Origin: Pithys albifrons albifrons | Lineage: Eukaryota > Chordata > Aves > Passeriformes > Thamnophilidae | Length of the DNA stretch: 64,000 bases | Direction: 5' to 3' | Assembly (NCBI RefSeq): GCF_047495875.1 | Contig: NC_092497.1 | Span: 33,487,375 to 33,551,374, forward strand | Part shown: positions 47,060 to 59,425 of the stretch, piece after piece | How the letters are laid out: the number at the start of each line of letters is the position of its first letter | How positions within the stretch are numbered: position 1 is the stretch's first letter | Position numbers and translations under genes: made by a program | The notes under the pieces: model-generated | The model's input: the letters and a program-made list of their open reading frames with translations, nothing else | Database searches by the model: none | Told to the model about the DNA's origin: nothing

Positions 47060-49833
47060 AATGCATTCTAACAGGGAGGAAATTGGGCAAAAATGCCAGG
47101 ACCCCTCCAAGTATGGATAAGCAGTTGCTGAGCAAACTCAGAGTTCAAAAAGAATCTTTTAGGAAATGAAAACAAGGACAGGTGTCCTGGAAAAAATACA
47201 GGAAAATTGTACAGGAAGGTATGGATAACGTTAGGGAAGCCAAAACCCATCCAGATTTGAATTTGGCCAATGATATTAAGGATAACAGGAAGAGCTTCTA
47301 TACATATGTTCTAAACAAAGAAAAGTTGAGGGGTAATGTGGGCCCGCTCCAGAAAGAAACAGACCTAGTATGCTGGTTTAGAGGTAAACTGGAAGAAGAA
47401 ATGAATCCAGCTCAAGAGAGATTACAAGTCAGAATTACAATTTATTACAAAAGTTAAAATAAATACAATGATACAGAGAAAAACTGGTTTTAACCCATAA
47501 AAACAGATGTACAACCCAGCACCCTGTGGCACGAACAGAGTGGTGTTTGTGAGCCCGTGTGCTGAGTGTCACATGGTCTCCCTGAGTGCAAAGTAAAAGG
47601 AAAAAAAAAACTTGTTGGTGAGGATAATGGTTGCAGTTCTGTCAAAGTAATGATCACAGTCTTGTCGAGAGTGACAGCTGCAGTTCTGTTGAGGTTCTGA
47701 TCCCCCTCTGGATCCAATAAGGTACCAGAAGTCCCACAACCTGAAGATTATATATGCTTAGGTCCAGGTGGGAATGCCCAGTAGCTCCCCCAGGGTGAGG
47801 AGTTTCACAATGGGTGATTTGACTCTGTGAGTCACGGGATATTTTTTGAATCTTTGATGACCCATTATCAGATATGACCCCTCAGGCTTCATGTGAAGGT
47901 GCTGATGTCTCCCTGGAGAGGCCTTATCATGGCTCAGTCATTGATGTGAATATAGAAACACTCCCCTGTTTCACAGGGTTCTCTAACACCCAGCTTGCAG
48001 CCTGAGGTGTCAGGTGTGCCCTGGGCAGCTGCTCCAAGCAATCCATTATTAACAGTTCATGAGAAGTGACAAAGAGGGTGTAGAATACAGTTTTTGTTAT
48101 ACCCATACAGTGATAAATTAGTCCCAGCCCCTGTATCTAGGACACCTGGCTACCCTGAACAAAGAAATAGCTGAGTCTTCAATGTCAAGTGCTTCAGCCA
48201 CACCACTCAAGTCAAGAAAGGAAAACACAGGTACTAGGAGAATGACAACCCCAAGCCCAGGGTAGGAAAGGGTCAGGTTCAAGACTATCTAAGGAACCTG
48301 ATTGTACACAAGTCCATAGGCCCTGATGAGGTTCATCCACAGTTCCTGAAAGAGCTGGCAGATGGAGTTGCTAAGCCACTATCCATCATTTCTGACAAAT
48401 ATTTGCAGTCATATGATGGCCCTGATGACTTCAAAAAGGGAAACCCCTATATCTAACAAGGCAAAAGTAGAAGACCGAGGAAGCTACAGACTTCACAGAC
48501 TATGGTCTCACTTCTGTGCCAGGCAAGATGATGAAGTAGATTCTTCTGGAAACTATGCTAAGGCACATGGAGAACAAAGACATGATTGGTAACAGCTGAC
48601 ATGGTTTTATAAAAGAGCAATAATGCCTGACAAAGTTGGTGATCTTCTATGACAGGGCTACAGAACTGGTCAATGAGGGCAGAGCAACTGACATCATCTA
48701 CCAGGACTTCTACCAGGACTTATGCAAAGCATTTGACACTGACCTGCATGACATTCTTGTCTCCAAATTGGAGAGATGTGTTGGATGGATGGATGGATGC
48801 ATGGATGGATGGATGGTGGATAAAGAACTGGATGGATGACTGCACATGAAGAGTTGTGATCAATGGCTCATTGTCCATGGGGAGACCAGTGACAAATGGT
48901 GTCCTCCAGCAGTAAGTACTACTGGGGCTGATACTGTTCAACATCTTTTTCAGCAACAAGGACAGCAGGATCAAGGGTATCCTCAGTGAGTTCTTTGGCA
49001 ACACCAAGTTGTGTAGTGCAGTTGACATGCTGGAGAGAAGGAATGCCATCCAGAGGGACCTGGACAGGCTTGATAGGTGGACCTATGACAATCTCATGAA
49101 GTTTAAGAAGACTAAGTGCAAGGTATTGCACCTGGGTCATGGCAACCCCAGGCACAAGTAGAGGTTGGGTGGAGAAGTGATTAATAAGAGCCTTGCAGAG
49201 AAAGATTTGGGGATGGTGGTTGATGAAAAACTCAAGGTTACCTGGCAATGTGCACTCACAGCCCAGAAAGGCAACCAAATCCTGGGCTGCATCAAAAGGA
49301 GTGCAGCCAGCAGGTCAAAGGAGGTAATTCTTCCCCTCTGCTCTTGTGAGATCTCACCTGGGCAAGTGTCCCCAACATAAAAAGGACTTGGAATTGTTGA
49401 ACAAAGTCCAGAGGAGGGCCACAAAGTTGATAAAAAGACTGGAGCACCACCCCTACGGAAGACAGCCTGGAAGATCTAAGGATGTTCAGACTGGAGAAGA
49501 CTGCATGAAGACCTCATAGCAACTTTCCAGTATCTGAAAGGGGTCTACAGGGAAGCTGGAAATGGACTCTTTGTCAGGAACTGTAGTGTTAAGACACACA
49601 GTAATGTATACCAATTGAAAGAGAGGAAATTTATGTTACATAACAGGAAAATGTTTTCTAATGTGAGAGTAGTTATTCACTGGAACAGGTTTCCCGGGAA
49701 GGTTGTGGATGCCCCATCCCTGGCAGTGTTCAAAATCAGGTTGAATGTGGCCTGGTCTAGTGAGACGAGTCTCTGCCCATGGCAGGACTGTGACTAGATC
49801 ATCTTTAAGGACCATTCCAACCCCCTTAATATT
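47060..49833 (+). mobile_element. Old CR1 LINE fragment, plus strand, split by a solo LTR
   Basis: Translated pieces match CR1 ORF2 in order. At 47182-47368 DLNLANDIKDNRKSFYTYVL corresponds to the linker of the minus-strand copies. After the LTR, the RT part (48280-49330) contains degenerate forms of the same blocks, and the C-terminal part ends near 49790. The 3' tip has ATTCCAACCC and CATAGAATC repeats. Many stops and frameshifts show it is older than copies 1-3 and of another subfamily. It meets copy 3 tail to tail. Confidence 0.8.
47369..48144 (-). mobile_element. Solo LTR, family B, inside old CR1
   Basis: It begins (plus strand) TATGCTGGTTTAGAGG and ends TATCTAGGACA, like the ERV-2 LTRs but diverged. 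The flanks CCTAG (47364-47368) and CCTGG (48145-48149) look like a target duplication with one change. Confidence 0.8.
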
Positions 49834-51613
49834 CATAGAATCATAGAATCATAGAATCGATTGGGTTGGAAAAGACCTCCAAGATCATCGAGTCCAACCC
49901 TTGGTCCAACTCTAGCTCATTTACTAGATCATGGCACCCAGCGCCACGTCCAATCTGCATTTAAAGATCTCTAGGGATGGTGAATCCACCACCTCTCCGG
50001 GCAGCCCATTCCAATGCCTGATTACTCTCTCTGTAAAAAATTTTTTTCTGATATCCAACTTAAATTTCCCCTGGCAGAGCTTAAGCCCATGCCCCCTTGT
50101 TCTATTGCTGAGTGCCTGGGAGAAGAGACCAGCCCCCACCTGGCTATAACTTCCCTTCAGGTAGTTATAGACAGTGATGAGGTCACCTCTGAGCCTCCTC
50201 TTCTCCAGGCTAAACAACCCCAGCTCCCTCAGCCTCTCCCCATAGGACTTGTGCTCCAGTCCCTTCACCAGCCTTGTTGCTCTTCTCTGGACCCGCTCCA
50301 GCATCTCAATATCCTTTCTGAACTGAGGGGCCCAGAACTGAACACAGTACTCAAGGTGTGGCCTCACCAATGCAGAGTACAGGGGAAGGATCACTTCCCT
50401 GGTCCTGCTGGCCACGCTATTTTTGATACAGGACAGGATCCCATTGGCCTTCTTGGCCACCTGGGCACACTGTTGACTCATGTTGAGCTTCCTGTCAATT
50501 AGTACTCCAAGGTCCTTTTCTGCCTGGCTGCTCTCCAGCCACTCTGTGCCCAGCCTGTAGCGCTGCAGGGGGTTGTTGTGGCCAAAGTGCAGGACCCGGC
50601 ACTTGGCCTTGTTGAACTTCATCCCATTGGAATCAGCCCATCTCTCAAGTCTATCCAGATCCCTCTGCAGAGCCCTCCTGCCTTCCAGCAGGTCGACACT
50701 CCCTCCCAACTTGGTGTCATCAGCAAATTTGCTGATGATGGACTCAATCCCCTCATCTAAATCATCAATAAAGATGTTAAACAGGACTGGACCCAACACA
50801 GACCCCTGGGGAACACCACTGGTGACTGGCCGCCAGCTGGATGCAGCTCCGTTCACCAGCACTCTCTGGGCCCGACCCTCCAGCCAGCTCTTAATCCAGG
50901 AGAGGCTACACTTGTCTAAGCCATGGGCTACCAGCTTTTTCAGGAGTATATTATGGGAGACAGTATCAAAGGCCTTGCTGAAGTCCAGATAGACCACATC
51001 CACAGCCTTCCCCTCATCCACCAGGTGGGTCACCTGATCGTAGAAAGAGATCAGGTTGGTCAGACAGGACCTGCCCCTCCTAAACCCATGCTGGCTGGGT
51101 CTAATCCCTTGTCCACCCTGAAGGTGCTGTGTGATTGCACTCAGGATGAACTGCTCCATAACCCTGCCAGGCATGGAGGTCAGGCTGACAGGCCTGTAGT
51201 TGCCAGGGTCCTGCTTGCAGCCCTTTTTGTGGATTGGGGTGACATTGGCCAACCTCCAATCATCTGGGAGCTCCCCAGAGAGCCAGGACTGTTGGAAGAT
51301 GATGGAGAGCGGTTTGGCAAGCTCTTCTGCCAGCTCCTTCATCACCCTGGGATGGATCCCATCTGGTCCCATAGACTTGTTAGGATCCAGCTGGCTCAGT
51401 AAGTCGGTCACTATTTCCTCCTGGAATACAGGAGGGGTATTCAGCTCCCTCTCCCTGTCTACCAGCTCCAGAGGCCAGTTGTCTTGAGGGCCACCTGTCT
51501 TACTGGTGAAAACTGAGGCAAAGTAGGTGTTAAGTACCTCAGCCTTCTCCTCATCTTCCTTAACTATATTTCCCTCCAAGTCCAACAGAGAATGGAGGTT
51601 TTCCTTGCCCCTC
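49834..51613 (-). mobile_element. CR1 LINE, young 5'-truncated copy (copy 3)
   Basis: The 3' terminus has three ATAGAATC-type repeats at the left. Sequence is nearly identical to copy 2 except at scattered positions. It is truncated at the N-terminal side of RT, where CCTTGCCCCTC meets unrelated DNA. Confidence 0.94.
49924..51585 (-). CDS. CR1 ORF2 fragment, RT domain and C-terminus, fully open
   Basis: 553 codons remain open down to the native stop at 49924. Visible RT blocks: [12 protein letters not shown], the [11 protein letters not shown] region, [19 protein letters not shown] and F-A-D-D-T-K. The C-terminal part contains [16 protein letters not shown] and [17 protein letters not shown]. 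It starts inside the gene without an ATG, so it is a relic, but the absence of stops indicates recent insertion. The endonuclease is missing, so it cannot move on its own. Confidence 0.85.
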   Translation of the reverse strand: MDLEGNIVKEDEEKAEVLNTYFASVFTSKTGGPQDNWPLELVDRERELNTPPVFQEEIVTDLLSQLDPNKSMGPDGIHPRVMKELAEELAKPLSIIFQQSWLSGELPDDWRLANVTPIHKKGCKQDPGNYRPVSLTSMPGRVMEQFILSAITQHLQGGQGIRPSQHGFRRGRSCLTNLISFYDQVTHLVDEGKAVDVVYLDFSKAFDTVSHNILLKKLVAHGLDKCSLSWIKSWLEGRAQRVLVNGAASSWRPVTSGVPQGSVLGPVLFNIFIDDLDEGIESIISKFADDTKLGGSVDLLEGRRALQRDLDRLERWADSNGMKFNKAKCRVLHFGHNNPLQRYRLGTEWLESSQAEKDLGVLIDRKLNMSQQCAQVAKKANGILSCIKNSVASRTREVILPLYSALVRPHLEYCVQFWAPQFRKDIEMLERVQRRATRLVKGLEHKSYGERLRELGLFSLEKRRLRGDLITVYNYLKGSYSQVGAGLFSQALSNRTRGHGLKLCQGKFKLDIRKKFFTERVIRHWNGLPGEVVDSPSLEIFKCRLDVALGAMI

Positions 51614-54584
51614 TACAATTCTATCATCTAAATCCTATTGAAAGAAGTGTAAAATGAGTAATTTTTAGTTTGTAATGCCTTAGAGAACAGATGATTAGTT
51701 GCTGGGGAATTTTTCAGTAGTTATCATACATTTTTGCTGGTTGGTTTGTTTTTTTTTTCAAATTGAAAAGAAAACCTGATTTTCTCTCTTACCAGCTCCC
51801 AAACTGATTTCTGGTTTGGAAGGGATTAATGTGTTTTAATGGACCTTTACAGATACAAAGGAAACTTTAAAGTAAAACCAGAATTGGGTCTTAAATACAA
51901 AAGCTAAAAGAAGGGTGCTTATATCATCCTCGTATGACAAATATGAACAAAAAGAAGCACTTTATGCCCAAGAAATTCTCACTCTTTCTATAATGTGGAA
52001 ATTTTTTCCTTGCTTGACCTTCTAAATGTCATGATACAAAATAGCAGCATTATAAATTCCTGATATGTTTTCCTTTACTATTCTTCTCATACATGGAAAC
52101 AAAGAAACAAAAGATTTAAAAATAGAGTAATCAAAGACGAGTATAATGAAAGAACGGTAATAGTTATTTCGAGAAATTACACCCCAAAACTTAATTTAAA
52201 GAAGAGTCTTTTGGGGAAGAGTCTTAGGGAAGAGTATTTGCTGTAGAAGTTGAGTACTCTTTATGAAAACTTTTGTATACTACAGCTATCATTTAACATA
52301 TCTAATCTTTTGATCTGCAAAAATCAAACAGAAATGTTTAATCTTGTTCATAAAATACTACATTCTTCTTGGAAAAAATGTGATCATATCAGATTCTTAT
52401 TGAAATAGCATTTGAATGTCCTATAAAGGCTCACTATAACCATTGGAATAAGGAGGGGAAAAAAGAAAAAGCAATCAACCAAACTTAAAAACTCAGCAGA
52501 GTAATAAAATGTAAGCTACATCTTTCAGAATGTAGATATGTGGGTTGTCAATTATCTACAAGGGAAGACAATGAGGTTGAATTACAAACCATCTGCATAT
52601 ATGGGGGTGGGGGGAAAGGGAAGGGGCCTACATTTAAACCCCTTATTCTAAAATACTCTGACACTTCTCATTAATAACAATTGAATGCTTAGAATGACTT
52701 TTTTAATACCTACCAACTCAAAAGATGCCATAACTGGCACTTAGTACATTATCACTTGATAAATCTGAAACATTTATATTACTTCTGATTATTTATCTGA
52801 TAATAAATATTGCTTATACTGAAATTATTTCAAAATCAAACAAAGAAATAGAATAAATTTTCATCCAAAAATCTTTTTTATGACATAAGTATCATAAGTA
52901 ATAGGTTTGACTTTAATCTGAGGTAAATCAGACCTGTGGCTGTGAGTGCCTTAGACATTCCTGCTAAAATAATTCCTGCAAGTGAAATTATTACTTCCTT
53001 ACAGATATGTCCTGAATCTTGGCAAACTATATGACAAGAGAATCAATGGACTCCTGAGTAACAACAGATGGTACAGTATTACATTACAAATCAGAACTAA
53101 ACATCTCTCTGTCAATCATTTTCAGTAACAGAAACTAAATAATTCTGCCATTTCATCATAGTTCAAACATAAAAGCATAGGTAATTTCATCCTCTTGAAC
53201 ATTTGTTTTATAGGCAGTTTCTTGCAGATTTTGTGAATACCAAGGTACCAATTATTATTGAAACCAGAAGCCTTCCACATGACTTTTTCCAGATTTACTC
53301 TAGCAGATTTTCTGAGAAAAATGCTGTTTCCTTCTTCAGGAAGGAGTCTGACTTTATTAATCCAGAGCAGATTCACAGAAACAAATGGACATTAGGAGTT
53401 TAATACATTTTGATTTTTTGTAGAACAAAATGAACCTGATTGCCTTTGAAATTTCTTGTTTGAAAGTCATGAAGGCAAAACCTATGCATTTCCAATATGT
53501 GCATCTCGTTTGCCAGTAGGGAAATAGTAAGAGGTCTAACTGAAGTACAGAATATAGGTGGGACCTCGGGAACAAAACTTCTATTGTGCAAGGAGTAAGC
53601 AGAAGAACATGTAGTATCAGTATTTTATTACCCTGGAACAGTCTTTCCTCAGACAATGCGTAAATATCCAAGGTGTTCCCCATGTTCTCAAATCAGTAGG
53701 TAAGGAATATTTGGTTTCCTCAGACAAATATCATGAGTCATCTTCCATTACTAATCTTCAAAACTCTGGACCCCATCTAAAACCATTCTGAAAAGCAGAA
53801 GAAACAGATTTAACAGTTACAAACACAAAACCTTCTTGACATTAATGTTAACCAAACCCCCCTTTCCCCAAACAAATCCAGAAAACAAGCCTCTGATTTT
53901 CAGAAGGGATGATTATAAGCAAACATATGCAAAATATTTTTTATCTATATTTTGGATTCTGACAGTATTTGCATAGAAAAAAAGTTCTGAACAAGAAAAT
54001 CATCAGTTCCTAAATGTATCTACATATCACATCTGCTTAGTCACAAAGTTTAAAGTTAGTAACTAACTCATATATGTAATAATCAAAATAGTCTTTGGTT
54101 ATATGATTTTTTTAACTAAGAACCAGTCAACTTGATTACTATAGCATAGCATTTATGGTTTAATTCTGTGACTAGAAAGAAAAGATGAAAGAAATTGATC
54201 TTTTCTTTTGGACCTTTCCAGCAGTTTTCCTACTTGTTCTAACCTGAGAGGCACAGCATTGTGCTCTAGAGTGTGTACACGTGTGCTGCCTAGCCCTCCA
54301 GGACACCTGACCTGAAACACGCCAATTCCAGGGATGGTTTGAAGGTGCACTTTTGTAATGTATTTGTCTTAGACAGTGATAAAACTCTGGTATTACTTTA
54401 TGTATCTTCTTTGATATCACTGTTCCAGAAGAAACATGGCATACTCTGCATCACTACAGCATAGAGATGCTTTGCAGACTTGACTCTCTGCAGCATAAGG
54501 CAGGTTACATATAAGGTGAAAGCAGTGTTTCTATGGGCAGTTCCCAGTATTTTCATGTTAACTCAGTTGTTGATCATGATGTTA
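51614..54584. other. AT-rich, no gene seen
   Basis: About 3 kb without a supportable gene. Open frames at 53122-53683 on the minus strand and 53203-53403 on the plus strand are short, AT-biased and lack recognisable domains or splice sites. Confidence 0.5.
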
Positions 54585-54702
54585 ATAACACCAAGGTTGT
54601 GGGTTTGATCCCTGTATGGATCATTCACCTCAGAGCTGGACTTAATGATCCTTTTCAGTTTCTTCCAGCTGAGAATATTCTGTGAAATTCTATGCTTTTC
54701 AG
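54585..54702 (+). mobile_element. CR1 3' tip, diverged
   Basis: GGGTTTGATCCCTGTATGG, GCTGGACTTAATGATCC and TTCTGTGAAATTCTATGC follow each other as in CR1 3' ends. The GTTTGATCCC part resembles a tRNA B box, but no tRNA fold is present. Confidence 0.7.
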
Positions 54703-54743
54703 CTATTTTATCTCTCATATTATTACCTTTCTCAGTCTCCGGT

Positions 54744-55403
54744 TGTTGTAGTTTGGAATTATTATGTAAATTCTCTCCCCTGTCACTAACTGCCCATGCC
54801 AGCAGTTAGCAAAAAGAAGTAGTTAACTGCCGATCGCTTAGGTGGGGGCAGGTTGTCTCTTTTGGTTTTGGGGACATTTCTTTCTTTGCTTAGCTCCGCA
54901 GAACTCGGGAGCAGTGTGTGTGCTGCCAAGCAGGGAAGCTGTTCATTTTTTTTCTCCTGCTCCTGCTGCTGGCTACTGCTGGGGCTTCTTGCTGAGCCAC
55001 TGCCTTTACTCCTTGTCACGGCTGTTTCTCCTGGTTCCTGCACCTGGGGTCCCCGCCTCTGCTCCAGTCTCACCACCGCCTGCAGCATCATGGCCTGCCT
55101 GCCCCGGCTGGGGCAGTGACCTGGGAGAGAGAAGTTTGCAGGTGCTTTCCAGGACACGCGGCGGTTCCCCACTTTCAACTTCCTTTCTTCATTTGGGTCA
55201 AGAGACACAGAGTTCATCTGGGAACTCACCCTGCTGCCAGCCGGGCTGTGATACTGATCCTGCCATAAGTATAACTCTTCTCCCAAAGGAAAGTTGTTGT
55301 TGTGAGGGGTTGTTATTGTGGGGGGTTGTTGTTTTGTTTGTTTTTATCTCTGTGGTGTTGTGGAAGTGGTTTGCTCTGGTCTGTTTATAGTTATAACTAT
55401 ACC

Positions 55404-55457
<54 letters not shown>

Positions 55458-55590
55458 TTAGGGACAGTTATCGTTCTTGTATTAAAATTCATTTTCTTAA
55501 ATTTGATTAAGAGTGGTGTGATTATTGTGGAGAAGGCCCCCTCCCCCGCTTGTGGGTAAACATTTTAGTTTTTCGCCTCAAACCAGGACA
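54744..55590 (+). mobile_element. Solo LTR, family A (ERV-1 type), plus orientation
   Basis: It begins TGTTGTAGTTTGG and ends CCTCAAACCAGGACA, the reverse complement of the ERV-1 LTR ends, and carries the same (TA)n run (55408-55455). Flanks CCGGT and TGGGT agree at only three of five positions, so the insertion is older than ERV-1. Its coding-like frames come from GC-rich U3 sequence. Confidence 0.85.
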
Positions 55591-57200
55591 TGGGTGCTTT
55601 CTCCATCGTGTGAGACCTGCCACAAAATCAACTTTTAGGTAACATGGAAATCTCAATCTTATCAGACATTTATTTTCACTGTGCTCATTTGAGTAGATGT
55701 AAAAAGCACTCATGAAAATCACAAAAAAAATTTCTTTAAAGACATTACTATTATTTTACTTGTAAAATAGGACTTGGAGTCCTAGTTTTACAACTGTCTG
55801 TTACTTATTTCAAAGTCTACTGTTTTGAAGTTTAATCTTTTCATACATGTTTTATTTGTATTCCATATAGAGTGTGAAGGAAAATGTATCACTATGATAA
55901 ATTTAAAAAAGGAGAGGGTTCACAGAAGGAATGCATGATAATGGCAGCATAATGCAAAATCAGCTGAATTGACAGAATATATGAGGAAGCTGAGTTTTGA
56001 TTTAGAAAGGGTGGGATTTTTTAATGTTAGCTAATAAAGTCTCCTTTTTCCTGTGCTCAGACCTTTAGCAAAAGGAGAGGTGGAAGAACATTACCTATGA
56101 CATGAGTAGTAATATCAGTGTTGTCAAATTACATCTATCTGAAAAGGTTTAGAATTTTTGACTGTTAAAATTCAAACAAAGGTTTTCCAGGCAATGAAGG
56201 ACTTCATTTATGATTTTTAAAACATGACATTGCAGACAGTTTTCATCCCTTCTCATATTCCACGAAACATTCCCAGAGAACTGTATCACCCTGTAATTAA
56301 ACTAAAAATCACCTCAACTCACCCTCATTAGTGGGAACATGTATCTTCACTTGGATGTGAAACTTAGGGTTTTTGTGTCTGGCCCTAGTTGGCCTATCCC
56401 TGGTGCATGAAAAGCAATGAGACCTCCTCTTCAGTCCTGGCTTTCATTTTGCCTCTCCTCCAGCTTTGGCTTGCTGTTCACATCTTCTTGACACTTAAGA
56501 CAATCTAGGGGGACAATGCCACCTAGTTTATCATACAGAAACCACAATCACAGACATCACCTGAAATAAATAACATTACTCCCTTCTTTCTAGAAAGTAA
56601 GGCATCTAAATGGCTATTGTTCTTATTAATATATCCTCTATATATCCTCACGGTGGTCATTGTTATTTCTGCTCACATTAAAACATACTTTTTTCCTATG
56701 TTAGACCTTTCCTATTTTGCATGAATAGATTAGCAAATACTTACTTGTTACTCAGTTAGGAAATGAAATACCTGTTGAAACCCCAGTTTTCTACTAAGTG
56801 AGAAAGCACAGTCTCCTTGTTTCAGTCAGCACAACCAAATCTATAGCCTCACATCAAATTGAAATCATAATTAAAAGAATGATTTCACAGGCTACATTTC
56901 TCAGTAGTGTCATGTAATTCTTTATACATGCACTATTATTTCTTTATCCAATCTCATAATGGCAGCTGTACACATAGAATCAAAACTGAAAATTATCAAA
57001 ATATTATCTTGTTAAAATGCTGCATGAATTGTAATTTTGTTATTACAAATAAAATCCCAAAGTCAGTGGCAATTTTGGCCTCACTTAGTGCCCATGAGCT
57101 GCGATGATCCTGATGATGCAGACTCTAGTTGTATCTGGAGACCTCACAAAGTTCCTATCATTGGGCTCAGGCTTAAGAAAGAGAGCAGCTAGTTGACCCC
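55591..57200. other. No feature seen
   Basis: About 1.6 kb of AT-rich sequence with no supportable gene or repeat. Confidence 0.5.
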
Positions 57201-57823
57201 TGTTATGGGTTTAGCCAAATAGGCCAAAAAATTAGGCTTTAAAATTCAGGTTAGGCCTGAAATTGTCAGCTGACTCGAGCTGGGCTGAGCTAGCTAACAG
57301 CTGACTTCTTCTAGCCAATAATATTGTATTCCACACCATATTACATCATCTCAAAGAGTGTAAAATCCAGTGTGTGGGAGTGGCTTGGTTAGTTCCACCA
57401 TGGCTGCACTAAGAGGAAGACATCTAGCAGCTCCTCTACTATGCTAGGCCCTGCTTCTGTTGCCTCTGCTTGCATTTTCTTTGCATTCAGGGAAGTAGAA
57501 ATATTTTGTTGTTATACTTTCTCTTTCTTCCTGAGTGTCTTTTGGAGTGCTTATAAATTTAGAGTAATGGTCTTTGTATTAATTGGGGAGTGGGAAGTTA
57601 TTCCTTGTTATATATATGTAACTTGTGTAAGTGTGTGTTATATTGTAGTTTCCTCTTAATTTTCTCTTTTCTGTATAAATACATGTAGTTAGTTTCAGCA
57701 TAAACCTGTTTTGGAAGTTTTCTTTCCTCTCTCCCTCCTCTCTTCCCTTGGCTGGTTGCGGGGGGAGGAACCCTTTTCACCCTGTCCTGGATAGTTGGCA
57801 TTTTGCCAGCTCAACCCAAGACA
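57201..57823 (+). mobile_element. Solo LTR, family C, plus orientation
   Basis: It runs from TGTTATGGGTTTAGCC to CAGCTCAACCCAAGACA, 623 bp, with a perfect 5-bp duplication ACCCC (57196-57200 and 57824-57828). It serves as the reference copy for the other family C LTRs in the window. Confidence 0.88.
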
Positions 57824-57828
57824 ACCCC

Positions 57829-59425
57829 CTACCACATTTGGGGCAGAGCTCAGGCTTGCCCATGCCATCTCACTCTTTGCTAGTGGCATAGTGTGATAGT
57901 GTGGCTGTGGGCTGAGATTGGGGTATGACCTTGGTAACTGACCATCCAGATGTTAGGGCAGCCTTTGAATTATCTGTGACTTTAAGGCAGGTGAGGTTAC
58001 TGCTTACTGAGAAGAGACTCTGTGCTTGTGTTTGTGGAAATTTTTGGGGGTATATTCAAGATCAATACCAGAGGTGCATCCTCCCAACCCTCACCTGTGC
58101 AATGACTACAAACTGAGTGCATTGGAGTCCTTTGCTCCCTTACCATTTCTGTTCTATCTCATTATTTCAGCATCTCAGCTCTTTGCTTTCTCCTTATTTA
58201 TGAAATTCCTAGTGTTGACTTAATTTCATTTCCAATAACCATTTTATTCCTTTATTCCTGCAACTCACTTTTTGGCAAAAGACATACCTGCAGCTTTCAC
58301 ACTTGTTTTGCCACAGGCCAAGGGTCAGCAAAAAATACATAGACACCAACTTAAAAGAATAAGTGTATAAATTTGCTACAGTGCAAAACAAAAATAATTA
58401 CAAATGAAGCAAATAATTATAAAACAATAAGCTTAGCAATGCACCTAATCATTACTACAAAGAGTGTCTATAGTGATTAAGAAAGATGGATCACCACTTA
58501 CCTCTTTAATACGTTACACTCAACCAGACCCACATATCAGCCAGGGAGTCCCAGTCATAGCAAAGGGTTGGAGAATCACTCCTGGTAACTGGGAAATTCT
58601 ATGCAGGTGTCCACTCGTAGGTGAGGTCTCCATCTTTGCTGTGAAAGGGTCCAGCTTTTGTACTGTTAAACAAACTAGCTTACATCACTTAGTGTGGAAA
58701 ATTTCTGGCTTTCTTTTCTCCTTGGTTTTCACCCACAGCCTGTCCATGCCAGGGCTTCAGAGGAAAATCAGTGAGTCAGTTTGGACCATCTTCCATGTCC
58801 TTAAGTAGTCTCTAAATACAGAAAGGTAGATATGTTCATATCTCAGTAACGAACTAATACTAATCTTACCTAATAAGCAAATATCAATATATCTTACTAG
58901 TAAGATTGCATGTTTGCACAGGTGTAGTCTTATGTATTTTACTAAGGATTATACAGAATTTTGTCTAATAAGCAGATACATGGCTAAATATAACATTAAG
59001 TTGGAAGGTTCATCTAGAGGTCTACTCTGGCTCAGAACCTGTTGTTCAGACCTCAGCACTTCAGCACTATGATTCGTCTTTAATTCATTGAAACACACAA
59101 AACTCAGCTCAATATTTAGCTAGAGGCTCTTGGCACTTAAACCCATCCCAACCCATTGATAGGTGAGGACATTAATGGCATGCTCTACAAGGCAAACAAG
59201 TCATCCATAGAATAAACAGAGCATTCTTCATGAAACTGCTTTCTTGGGTGCCTCAAGAAACAGAATGCCTCAGCTTTAAGTTAAGAGCCTGTTATTGTGA
59301 CAATTGCACTTTTTGCTGACTTTTAGTATCTCTCTGCCCTTTTAAGTAACTTTGGTTGCCTCTCCTAGATACACAGCTTCATCCAATTAAGTCCTTTATT
59401 TTTTTCTGTATTCTTCAGTACCTGT
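57829..59425. other. No clear feature
   Basis: About 1.6 kb. The 114-codon open frame at 58464-58808 has no domain I recognise. The segment 57840-58130 has a higher GC content than its surroundings and may be old retroelement sequence. Confidence 0.4.

Noticed and set aside
54585..54640. tRNA-like B box (GGTTTGATCCC)
   Set aside because: No acceptor stem, D arm or anticodon arm is present; neighbouring sequence matches a CR1 3' end.
54786..55390. Overlapping 166- and 182-codon frames on both strands
   Set aside because: They lie wholly within a solo family A LTR and come from its GC-rich U3 region. Similar frames exist at 28992-29581 and 35025-35477 in the ERV-1 LTRs.
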